In this document: in pieces, positions 1 through 5,843 of the stretch
How positions within the stretch are numbered: position 1 is the first letter of the stretch
Layout: every line of letters begins with the position of its first letter
Source: Sphingomonadaceae bacterium
GTDB lineage: Bacteria; Pseudomonadota; Alphaproteobacteria; Sphingomonadales; Sphingomonadaceae
DNA: 10,188 nucleotides
Direction: 5' to 3'
Assembly (NCBI GenBank): GCA_013821585.1
Contig: JACDGO010000045.1
Location: forward strand, 1 to 10,188
Translations under genes and position numbers: made by a program
Notes under the pieces: generated by a model
Database searches by the model: none
Told to the model about the DNA's origin: nothing
The model's input: the letters and a program-made list of their open reading frames with translations, nothing else

Positions 1-29
1 GGTTAAACCCACACAAAAAGGCCGGAGAC

Positions 30-224
30 ATGACCGCACCCGCGACCGTCGACGAACCCAATATCACCCTTGATCGCAGGGCGCCGTCCAGACATGACAG
101 CACCATTTCCTACGGTGCCGGCATGGCGGGCTCGCGCTTACGCATCCCGGTTGGGAAAGCCGGGACGGCGCGCAACATGAACACCGTCGCAAAGCTGGCA
201 GAGATGGCAGCCGCCTTGATTTAG
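30..224 (+). CDS. possible small hypothetical protein, 64 aa
   Basis: I do not recognise this reading frame. It opens with ATG after a modest GGAG ribosome-binding site (positions 24-27) and runs 64 codons to TAG. About 70 percent of third codon positions are G or C, in keeping with coding DNA in this genome. The product is polar and basic in its middle, with no signal peptide, membrane segment or known motif. It ends in a short alanine-rich stretch that could form a helix. A long reading frame on the opposite strand (64-273) overlaps it but lacks a good start. It could be a chance frame, so I keep confidence low and assign no function. Confidence 0.25.
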   Translation: MTAPATVDEPNITLDRRAPSRHDSTISYGAGMAGSRLRIPVGKAGTARNMNTVAKLAEMAAALI

Positions 225-260
225 GCGGGGAGCATGTAGCGAAACTGGTAGTCACGCCTG

Positions 261-289
261 TTGGCTGCGCCATAGAGGATTGGCATATA
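261..289 (+). promoter_or_regulatory. weak candidate promoter for the secreted-protein gene at 330
   Basis: TTGGCT at 261-266 and CATATA at 284-289 are separated by 17 bp, about 40 bp before the ATG at 330. The -35 box matches the consensus only in its first half, so this is a suggestion from spacing and AT content rather than a firm promoter. Confidence 0.25.
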
Positions 290-329
290 AGGGCTTTGGG
301 AAGTCGACGAAAACGTAGGAGAGGTTCGT

Positions 330-683
330 ATGAAATCGCACGTCATCATGGGCGCTCTCTTCGTGATGCCAATACTGTCGGGGGCCGCACAGGCACCTTA
401 CTCACCAGCGACCAGGTCGGCCGCCTGTGCGGGCTCCGATACAGTGAAGATGACGCCAGCCGATACGCTTGAATTGCTGGACCAATTCAGGACCAGCCTT
501 GCGACTGCTGATCGTGACCGCCTTGATCGAGCCCTTCCACGCAGCGCTAGCGGAGGAGTAGCGCAATGCGACACCGCCGACAGAAGCCGCGCATCATGTG
601 AGGCTTCGGCCTATATGCCCGCGCTCCGCAGCACAGGGTTGATGCCTCGGTTTCTGGCGACGATCTGCCCCAAAAAGCCTTGA
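330..683 (+). CDS. small secreted (periplasmic) protein of unknown function, four cysteines
   Basis: A 117-residue protein starting with ATG five bases after a strong ribosome-binding site, AGGAGAGG (317-324). Residues 1-22 form a signal peptide: MKS, then a hydrophobic core of about 15 residues, then a small-residue end (GAAQA) typical of signal peptidase I cleavage near residue 22. The mature part of about 95 residues has four cysteines (C33, C80, C90, C113), an even number that could form two disulfides in the periplasm. The segment around residues 41-70 (TPADTLELLDQF onward) looks like an amphipathic helix pair. I do not recognise the family; it resembles the many short exported hypothetical proteins of sphingomonads. 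No operon partner is visible: the following 390 bases hold no supportable gene. Confidence 0.6.
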   Translation: MKSHVIMGALFVMPILSGAAQAPYSPATRSAACAGSDTVKMTPADTLELLDQFRTSLATADRDRLDRALPRSASGGVAQCDTADRSRASCEASAYMPALRSTGLMPRFLATICPKKP

Positions 684-1082
684 GCGGACGACGACTTTCA
701 GGAGACAATTAGCGCTGGTTCAACTGCCAGCTCGAGAGTCGATAGCTGACCGAGTGTACGGAAGGGAGCTCCTTCGCAACCGTGCTACCGTCCCCCGGAC
801 TCCACAAAGCTCGTGATGCCGGACACTACTTTGGGAGCAAGCGGGAGGTTTGGGTCGGCGTAAGTAGCGATGTTCGCGGACCGGTAATCGGACGTTACGG
901 CCTTTAGCCGGTTGAGAATGTCCGCAAGTGATCGTGCTCATTCGCGTTAGGCCTCGTTTTCAAACCGCAGAATGCCCTTTTTGCGACAAGAGCCGGCAAT
1001 CGGCGGTTGTAGTTCGTTCTGGTTCTGTTCTACATCTGGCTCGCCGCATGGTCGGCGATTCGATGGAGCCTGGATCACAACG
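684..1082. other. gene-poor stretch, nothing firm seen
   Basis: Between the secreted-protein gene and the small frame starting at 1083 I find no reading frame with a plausible start, ribosome-binding site and codon use. The open frames present (for example minus strand 720-941) are arginine- and serine-rich out-of-frame translations. The only structure that stands out is a branched inverted repeat at 889-924. This may be decayed coding DNA or a long untranslated region. Confidence 0.5.
889..924. repeat. inverted repeat with stem-loop potential
   Basis: CGGACGTT (889-896) pairs with AATGTCCG (917-924) over 8 bp with one G-T wobble. Between them CGGC (898-901) pairs with GCCG (907-910) around a CTTTA loop. 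No T-run follows on either strand, so it is not a good intrinsic terminator. Its role is unknown; it may be a small dispersed repeat. Confidence 0.35.
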
Positions 1083-1280
1083 ATGCGACATGATGTCCAG
1101 CTGCGCGACGCCGCGCGCGCGATCTACGACGCCTGCTATCAAGGCGAAGAATCGACCCCGGTGCCGTTCGATGAGGCAGAGCGGGTGGCGACGGTCCATT
1201 ATCGCCAGGCGGTCGATGCCGCACAGCGGGCGCGGCATCTGCTGGTCGCTCGCGGCGATCAGCTCGCACTGTTCGCATAA
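1083..1280 (+). CDS. small hypothetical protein, 65 aa, with C-terminal QLALF motif
   Basis: The frame is open from 972, but only the part from the ATG at 1083 reads like protein: the product is helical and alanine-rich with mostly G or C third positions, while the upstream part is Ser/Gly/Phe-rich and unlike coding sequence. No good ribosome-binding site precedes 1083 (a GGAG lies about 15 bases away), which weakens the call. The protein has no signal peptide or membrane segment and is predicted soluble. Two helical blocks (about residues 6-18 and 28-56) lead to the last residues GDQLALFA. QLALF fits QLxLF, the known consensus for binding the DNA polymerase III beta clamp (as in ImuB and DinB proteins). 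A role at the clamp is inference only, because pentapeptides occur by chance. Confidence 0.45.
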   Translation: MRHDVQLRDAARAIYDACYQGEESTPVPFDEAERVATVHYRQAVDAAQRARHLLVARGDQLALFA

Positions 1281-1487
1281 TGGCGGCGCAAGGGCGGGCG
1301 CCCCGTCGCGCAGCCGCTCGACTGCTGGTCGGCAGGTCATCCCGTCGCTCACGCCATCGCAACGGGCGACGGCTGGCTGCATGCGTGGGGCGTACAAAAG
1401 GCGACGCCGCTCGATCGCCTTGGCACTGTCAAACTAACCAGGATTTGGTTCATTGCCCGTCGTGATCGCTTAAAACTGCCGCAGTAG
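1280..1487 (+). pseudogene. probable remnant of a small gene, frameshifted or lacking its start
   Basis: Directly after the TAA of the preceding frame, the same frame stays open from 1281 to a TAG at 1485-1487. It has good codon use and a protein-like translation (a run such as GDGWLHAWGVQKATPLDRLG at about 1350-1409), but no usable start codon. The only start nearby is an ATG at 1280-1282 overlapping the preceding stop, in the arrangement usual for translational coupling. That ATG reads into another frame whose product is an arginine-rich shadow. The simplest reading is a second gene that once began at 1280 and suffered a small early indel. The tail (TPLDRL to IARRDRLKLPQ) weakly suggests a helix-turn-helix of the XRE kind with a premature stop. 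The family is not identified with confidence. Confidence 0.35.
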
Positions 1488-1741
1488 AGACGGCACCTTG
1501 CGTCATTGCAGGATCAAACGTGGTTCGTACGCAGAACACTGGCGCGACGGTGAAGCGCGTAACCACATGGGAAAACGGCTGCCCCATTGCTCTGACAGTA
1601 CCCCCATCAATGCGTGTCGACCTCGAGCTGTACTGCTGGCGCTGTTAACAACGTTGGTTGGCTCGAGACAGGGGCACTTCTCCCGGAAGCGCCCTTGCCT
1701 ATCGGGCTGGTGCTAATTCGGCGGCTGTGCAACGCTAGGGC
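1488..1741. other. non-coding leader region upstream of the histidine kinase
   Basis: About 250 bases with no supportable gene. The one frame here (from a TTG at 1498) has no ribosome-binding site and an implausible product. The region presumably carries the promoter of the kinase-regulator pair, but I see no clear -35/-10 boxes. A GTTAAC dyad followed by AACGTT (1644-1654) is the only small symmetric site I noticed. Confidence 0.4.
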
Positions 1742-3463
1742 ATGCATCCGCCGATCGAGATAGAAGGTTCGCGCTCCACTCTAAAGAACCCGCTTTTTCA
1801 GCAGCGTTCGGGGCGCGTGATTGCGCTCTCGCGAGCCTTGCTCGCCTCCTTCTTCACGCTTGCGATCGTTCTCGACCCGAGCGATTCAGGCGCGCGGGTA
1901 GATCCCGTTCTCTTGCTTGTTTCCAGCTATACGCTGGTGTCTGCCGCGATCTTTGGATTGACCTGGAACAATTGGTGGCTCGAGGCGCGAATCGCGACTC
2001 CGGCGCACGCGGTCGATCTGCTCGTGTTCGCGATCCTTGTGGCGCTGACCGAGGGCTATAGCAGCCCATTTTTCACCTTCTTCGTCTTCCTGGTCCTGTC
2101 ATCGACGATCAGGGGGGGCTGGCGCGAGGCGCTGCTGACTACCGGAATCGTCGTCGTGTTGTATGTCGCCGCAGCCGGCCTGACAGCCGCCGGATCGCCG
2201 GGCTCGCCTGGCATCGAGATCCAGCGCTTCGTCATCCGCGGGGCGCATCTTGTAGTTCTGTCGTTCATGATCGTCTGGTTCGGGATCAGCCAGCTCTCGG
2301 CGCGGCGGGGGCGGGTAGGCATGCAGCTCGACGACGCTGGTATCGAAAACGATCCGCCAGTGCGCCAGGCGCTCGAACATGCTGCGCGGCGGCTGGATGC
2401 CGGGCGGATCGTGCTCGCGTGGTCGGATACCGAGGAGCCGTGGCTTCACGTCGACAGTATCGAGCACGGGGTGCTCCGCCAGGATAAATTCGGTCCGGGC
2501 GAATTCCCCGATCTCATCGAAGCGGACTTCGGCGGCGGCGCGTTTTTGTTCGATGAGCCGCGCAGGCGCCTGCTGTTCTTGCGGGACGGACGCCGGCAGA
2601 CTCTCGCGGACAAAACCGCGATCGATCCGTTGTTCGCTGCGCGTTTCGGAGTCGACACCGGGCTGGCCATCCCTGTGAAGGCCAGCTCGCACGAAGGGCA
2701 TTTGTTCGCACTGTCAATTCCCGGTCTGTCGTCCGATGACCTGTGGCCAGCGGTGGCGGTCGGAGAGGAGGTCTCGGCGGCGTTCGAACATGGCGTGCTA
2801 TTCGCCGCTACTCGCGACGCGGCGACGGCCCGCGCGCGCCTTGTCCTCGCGCATGATCTTCACGATAGCGTGGTTCAGTTCCTCGCTGGCATGGGCCTGA
2901 AGCTCGAGAGCTTGAAGAAGGCGTTGAGCGAATCATCGCTCGTCACGCGCGAGATCGACGAGCTGCAGCATCTGCTGGTCGAGGAGCAGCGCGATTTGCG
3001 CAGCTTGATCGGCGCCCTGAAAAAGCCGCCGCATCCGGCAAGTCATGCAACGCTTCAGAAGGCGTTGCTCGGAGTGGCAAGTCGTCTGGAGCAGCAATGG
3101 GGGATCACGTTGGACTTTAGCCTCGACCCCTCGCTGGGCAATGTTCCGGCCGTCCTCCACCACGACATTGAGCAGCTCATCCGCGAAGCCGCCGCGAACG
3201 CCGTGCGCCACGGACACGCGACGTGCGTGTCGATCGAAGCGGGGTCGAGCGAAGGCATGCTCCGCCTCGACATCGCGGATGATGGCTCTGGCTTTCCTGT
3301 AGAAGGTGACTTCGCCGATAGCGATCTTCGGGAGGCCCGGGTCGGTCCGCGGTCTCTCTACGACAGGGTGCATATGCTTGGCGGCGAAATGCGGCTCAAA
3401 TCGAGCGCGCGGACGGGCTCGCTCGTGTCTATCACGCTGCCGCTGAAGGGTAACGGGCCGTGA
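1742..3463 (+). CDS. membrane sensor histidine kinase, NarX/DesK-like (HisKA_3 type)
   Basis: A 573-residue sensor kinase that autophosphorylates on a histidine and passes the phosphate to a NarL-type regulator, here almost certainly the gene overlapping its end. Residues about 28-185 are hydrophobic and contain roughly five or six membrane helices, so sensing probably occurs in or at the inner membrane. Residues 200-355 form a cytoplasmic GAF-like region. The dimerisation block follows with phosphoacceptor H374 in HDLHDSVVQF, typical of HisKA_3 kinases. The ATPase domain has an N-box (REAAANAVRHG, N486), a G-box (DIADDGSGF, D510/D513) and the family ending GPRSLYDRVHMLGG. The ATG at 1742 is the first possible start; the ribosome-binding site is weak (TAGGG at 1736-1740). 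The stop overlaps the GTG of the regulator by 4 bp. The signal sensed is unknown. Confidence 0.93.
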   Translation: MHPPIEIEGSRSTLKNPLFQQRSGRVIALSRALLASFFTLAIVLDPSDSGARVDPVLLLVSSYTLVSAAIFGLTWNNWWLEARIATPAHAVDLLVFAILVALTEGYSSPFFTFFVFLVLSSTIRGGWREALLTTGIVVVLYVAAAGLTAAGSPGSPGIEIQRFVIRGAHLVVLSFMIVWFGISQLSARRGRVGMQLDDAGIENDPPVRQALEHAARRLDAGRIVLAWSDTEEPWLHVDSIEHGVLRQDKFGPGEFPDLIEADFGGGAFLFDEPRRRLLFLRDGRRQTLADKTAIDPLFAARFGVDTGLAIPVKASSHEGHLFALSIPGLSSDDLWPAVAVGEEVSAAFEHGVLFAATRDAATARARLVLAHDLHDSVVQFLAGMGLKLESLKKALSESSLVTREIDELQHLLVEEQRDLRSLIGALKKPPHPASHATLQKALLGVASRLEQQWGITLDFSLDPSLGNVPAVLHHDIEQLIREAAANAVRHGHATCVSIEAGSSEGMLRLDIADDGSGFPVEGDFADSDLREARVGPRSLYDRVHMLGGEMRLKSSARTGSLVSITLPLKGNGP

Positions 3464-4089
3464 TTCGCGTCCTGCTCGCCGACGATCACCCGATCATCCT
3501 GTCGGGCGCGGAAGCGTTGCTGCGCGGCAGCGCCTTCGAGGTCGTCGGCAAATTCCCGGACGGCGCGGCCCTGCTGGCCGCGATACCCGAGCTAGGCCCG
3601 GACATCGTTGTTCTCGACGTGCAGATGTCGCCGCTCTCGGGCCTCGATGTCCTCCGGGCGCTCCGCGCCCGGGGCAGTAAACTTCCCGTCGTCTTGCTGA
3701 CCGCAGCGATCGACGATCGCGTTTCGGCCGAGGCTATACGGCTGGGCGTGAACGGCCTGGTGCTCAAGGATACCGCACCCGAATTGCTGATGCGGTGTCT
3801 AGAAGAGGTCAGCCAGGGCCGTCGCTGGATCGACCAGCCTGTGCTGCAGCGAATGTTAGACGGGCCGCATACGGACGGCAAACCGGGCAGCCAGCCAGTG
3901 CTGGCCGCACTTAGCCAGCGCGAGAGAGCGGTCATGGACCAGGTCGTCCACGGCCTGCGCAACCGCGAGATCGCTGCGCTGCTCGGCATCGCAGAGGGCA
4001 CAGTCAAGGTGCACTTGCACAAGGTCTATGAGAAGCTTGGCATCAGCAGCCGGACGGAGCTGGTCATCCTCGCCAACGCGCTAGCCTGA
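3460..4089 (+). CDS. response regulator, NarL/LuxR (FixJ) family transcription factor
   Basis: A 209-residue two-domain regulator. The receiver domain (about 1-118) has the acidic pair D8/D9, the phosphorylated aspartate D53 in VVLDVQM, T81 in LLTA and K103 in VLKD, all in their usual places, so it should be phosphorylatable. A short linker leads to a LuxR-type helix-turn-helix (about 148-206): LSQRERAVMDQVVHGLRNRE, then IAALLGIAEGTVKVHLHKVYEKLGI. It starts with GTG, overlapping the TGA of the kinase gene (GTGA), which implies translational coupling and co-transcription. The next gene is a Flp-type pilin 112 bp downstream, with dyad sites in its leader, making that pilin the most obvious candidate target. 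The pairing with the kinase is near certain; the target is inferred. Confidence 0.94.
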   Translation: MIRVLLADDHPIILSGAEALLRGSAFEVVGKFPDGAALLAAIPELGPDIVVLDVQMSPLSGLDVLRALRARGSKLPVVLLTAAIDDRVSAEAIRLGVNGLVLKDTAPELLMRCLEEVSQGRRWIDQPVLQRMLDGPHTDGKPGSQPVLAALSQRERAVMDQVVHGLRNREIAALLGIAEGTVKVHLHKVYEKLGISSRTELVILANALA

Positions 4090-4137
4090 AGACGCTGCGG
4101 CCGCGGCGCCACGCGGGAGTATATCGAAAGGTGTAGG

Positions 4138-4171
4138 GTTATAACTAAAGTTTAACTTATTCGGAGATAAT
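4138..4171 (+). promoter_or_regulatory. candidate activator-dependent promoter of the pilin gene
   Basis: GATAAT at 4166-4171 is a good -10 box (5 of 6 to TATAAT), about 30 bp before the pilin ATG. No TTGACA-like -35 lies at the right distance. In its place are two short dyads, GTTATAAC (4138-4145, a perfect palindrome) and GTTTAAC (4150-4156), with centres about 11.5 bp apart, roughly one helical turn. A weak -35 replaced by paired dyads is typical of promoters driven by NarL-type activators. Binding by the neighbouring regulator is an inference. Confidence 0.35.
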
Positions 4172-4201
4172 CCTTGCCGGCCATTGAAGGAGGACAGGGA
4201 C

Positions 4202-4372
4202 ATGATCCGCAAACTTACATCCATTTTACGCAACGCCAAAGCTGCGACCGCCATCGAATACGGCCTGATCGCCGCGCTCATCGCCGTGGCCGCGATCGGC
4301 GCAATGACGAGCTTGGGAGCCAAGGTATCGAAAACGTTCAACAACGTCTCGAGTAACATGAAAGTGAGCTGA
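4202..4372 (+). CDS. Flp/Fap-type prepilin (type IVb pilin subunit)
   Basis: A 56-residue prepilin of the Flp family, the structural subunit of tad (tight adherence) pili. A basic leader of about 14 residues (MIRKLTSILRNAKA) precedes the hallmark ATAIEYGLIAALIAVAAIGA. By family rules the prepilin peptidase cuts so that Glu (E19) is residue +5, that is between A14 and A15; the usual Gly at -1 is Ala here. E19-Y20 are the conserved pair and residues 17-36 form the hydrophobic polymerisation helix. The ATG at 4202 is chosen because AAGGAGGA (4187-4194) sits 7 bp upstream; a TTG at 4184 lies before that site and is less likely. No assembly genes (cpaA/tadV, secretin, ATPase) lie in the window, so this is an orphan pilin dependent on machinery elsewhere. 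The IS begins about 13 bp after the stop. Confidence 0.9.
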   Translation: MIRKLTSILRNAKAATAIEYGLIAALIAVAAIGAMTSLGAKVSKTFNNVSSNMKVS

Positions 4373-4385
4373 GCATCCGTCGTTA

Positions 4386-4415
4386 TACCAACCTGCGCTG
4401 AGGCTGACTCACGTG
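4386..4415 (+). repeat. left inverted repeat of the IS630 element
   Basis: Begins TACCAACCTGC and matches the reverse complement of the right end at 23 of 30 positions. The mismatches cluster just inside the outer 11 bp, and a second conserved block (TGAC.CACG) lies at 4405-4413. This two-block layout resembles a transposase binding site plus a cleavage end. Confidence 0.85.
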
Positions 4416-4476
4416 AGGTATTTCCAAGCTGACGAAATTCTGAATCAATGGTGTCGTGCATATGGAGGGCACGATC

Positions 4477-5540
4477 ATGGGATCAGCGATCGGCTTGCGG
4501 GATGATTTTGATGGCGCAGGGTTGAGGCGATTGGCGCGGGCGTCAAAGAGCGCGAACCAAGCCCGTCGGCTTTTGGCATTGGCCGAGATTTACGACGGCG
4601 GCAGCCGCAGTGCGGCGGCGCGGATCGGTGGGGTGGGTTTGCAGATCGTGCGGGATTGGGTGGTTCGGTTCAACGCCCGCGGTCCCGACGGTCTGCTCGA
4701 CGGCAAGGCACCGGGACAACGGTCGCGGCTCACTGACGTTCAGCGGTGGGCGCTTGTCGAGACGGTGGAGCGCGGCCCGATCCCGGCGATCCATGGCGTC
4801 GTTCGCTGGCGGCTGATCGATCTGGTCCAGTGGCTGCATGAGGAGTTTGCGGTGTCGCTCGATGAAACCACCGTGGGGCGCGAGCTGAAAAGGCTGGGCT
4901 ACGTCAAGCTGACGGCGCGGCCCCGCCACCATGCCCAGAATGAATATGCGCTCGAGGCCTTCAAAAAGGGGGCTTTGCCGCCGAGCTGGCAAAGGTCAGA
5001 ACAACCCTCCCGAAGGGCATGCCCATAGAGATATGGTTCCAGGACGAGGCGCGGATCGGTCAAAAGAACAAGATTACGCGGCGGTGGGCAAGACGCGGAA
5101 CCCGGCCGTCGGCCCCGAAGGATCAGCGGACGAAATCAGCCTATATCTTTGGCGCGATCTGCCCGGAACACGGCAAGGGCGCGGGGCTGGTGCTGCCCTT
5201 TTGCAACACCGAAACCATGGCGCTGCACCTGACCAAGATATCGCTCATGGTCGCCCCCGGAGCTCATGCGGTCGTGCTGATGGATCAGGCCGGTTGGCAC
5301 ACGACCGGCAAGCTCATCGTACCCGACAACATCAGCATCATCGCTCTGCCGGCAAAATGTCCAGAGTTGAACCCGGTCGAAAACATCTGGCAGTTCATGC
5401 GCGACAACTGGCTATCCAACCGCGTCTTCACCTCCCACGACAACATCGTCGATCACTGCTGCGAGGCGTGGAATAAGCTCATCGATCGACCATGGCACAT
5501 CATGACTATAGGACGCCGCAAATGGGCTCGTGGGTCATGA
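4477..5540 (+). CDS. IS630 transposase, two frames joined by a -1 frameshift
   Basis: A DDE transposase that cuts and joins the ends of this IS. Frame one (4477-5028, 183 codons) carries the helix-turn-helix DNA-binding part; frame two (open to the TGA at 5538-5540) carries the catalytic core. A -1 shift at AAAAAGGGGG (4963-4972) joins them into a product of about 354 residues, the normal family size, with smooth continuity (FKKGGFAAELAKVRTTLPKG). The catalytic residues are D in IWFQDEARIG, D in VVLMDQAGWHTT and E in CPELNPVENIW (D9, D89 and E121 counted from the Met at 5019). The ATG at 4477 is chosen because GGAGGG (4464-4469) lies 7 bp upstream and family members begin MGSAI; an ATG at 4456 lies before that site. 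The stop abuts the antitoxin stop on the other strand. The shift could be programmed or a mutation; signals at the site favour programmed. Confidence 0.88.
4954..4994 (+). promoter_or_regulatory. probable programmed -1 ribosomal frameshift signal
   Basis: In the frame of the upstream part, A AAG GGG (4965-4971) fits the X XXY YYZ slippery pattern. After slipping back one base the next codon is GGC (4971-4973), leading straight into the catalytic frame. A Shine-Dalgarno-like GAGG (4954-4957) lies 7 bp upstream. A perfect 7-bp stem, CTTTGCC (4973-4979) with GGCAAAG (4988-4994), follows directly. These are the two kinds of stimulator known from dnaX-type sites, although the stem is closer than usual. 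Confidence 0.6.
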
Positions 5541-5556
5541 TCAATGCAGGTTGGTA
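5527..5556 (-). repeat. right inverted repeat of the IS630 element
   Basis: Reverse complement of the left end with 23 of 30 matches, the outer 11 perfect. It contains the stop codons of two genes on opposite strands: the transposase TGA (5538-5540) and the present antitoxin TGA (5541-5543). Confidence 0.85.
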
Positions 5557-5843
5557 TAAGCCGCTCGCGCTGCTCCAAGCCGCAACCCGAGCGATTTCAT
5601 TACCAGCATCAGCGTTGCAATCGTCGGATTGCCGTCCGGGCTGAGCGCCGCATAAAGCGAGCCTCGGCTCAGACCCGCCTCGCGCGCGATCCGCGTCATC
5701 CCGCGCGCCTTGGCGACCTTGCCGAGCGCGTGCGCGAAATAGCCGGGATCGTTGGTCTCCAACGCATCGTCGAGATAGATCGCAAGCGCCTCCTCATCGC
5801 CGACTTCATCGGCGATGTCGAACGGGATCGTTTCAAGCGTCAT
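5541..5843 (-). CDS. HTH antitoxin of an HI1420-type addiction module, C terminus altered by the IS
   Basis: A 100-residue antidote protein of the HI1420 family (TIGR02684 type), which neutralises the RelE/ParE-like toxin encoded just upstream and represses its own operon. Features seen: the family N terminus (MTLETIPFDIADEVGDEEAL), the YLDDALETNDPGYFAHALG block, and a helix-turn-helix around residues 43-70 (ARGMTRIAREAGLSRGSLY) followed by the conserved GNPTIATLMLVMKSLGLRL. The ATG at 5843 is chosen because GGAGG lies about 5 bp before it and because it overlaps the toxin stop, the usual arrangement; an upstream in-frame start at 5921 would run through toxin coding sequence. The last five residues (YTNLH) and the stop come from the IS630 end. 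Without the IS the gene would end ..AARAA-TAA, 95 residues, so the antitoxin is probably still functional. Confidence 0.85.
   Translation of the reverse strand: MTLETIPFDIADEVGDEEALAIYLDDALETNDPGYFAHALGKVAKARGMTRIAREAGLSRGSLYAALSPDGNPTIATLMLVMKSLGLRLGAARAAYTNLH

Larger units (their letters stand above)
4386..5556 (+). mobile_element. IS630-family insertion sequence, about 1.17 kb
   Basis: The element contains an IS630 transposase and is bounded by inverted repeats: 30 bp with 23 matches, the outer 11 (TACCAACCTGC) perfect. IS630 elements insert at TA and duplicate it; TA is present on both sides (4384-4385 and 5557-5558). Because the ends read TTATACC and GGTATAA, the boundary could be shifted by 2 bp. 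I prefer these limits because they need only one chance match outside the duplication and because removing the element plus one TA restores the antitoxin stop codon. Ends and catalytic residues look intact, so the element may still be active. Confidence 0.88.

Noticed and set aside
928..1437. 169-codon plus-strand frame and 145-codon minus-strand frame over the same region
   Set aside because: Both have Arg/Ser/Cys-rich, low-complexity products and poor third-position pattern; the frame containing 1083-1280 and 1281-1487 has the coding signature instead.
1498..1716. 72-codon frame from TTG before the kinase gene
   Set aside because: No ribosome-binding site, His/Arg/Cys-rich product, no sign of codon preference.
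4090..4125. GC-rich palindromic stretch (GCGGCCGC and nearby) after the response regulator as a terminator
   Set aside because: No T-run follows and the pairing is short, so termination between regulator and pilin cannot be supported.
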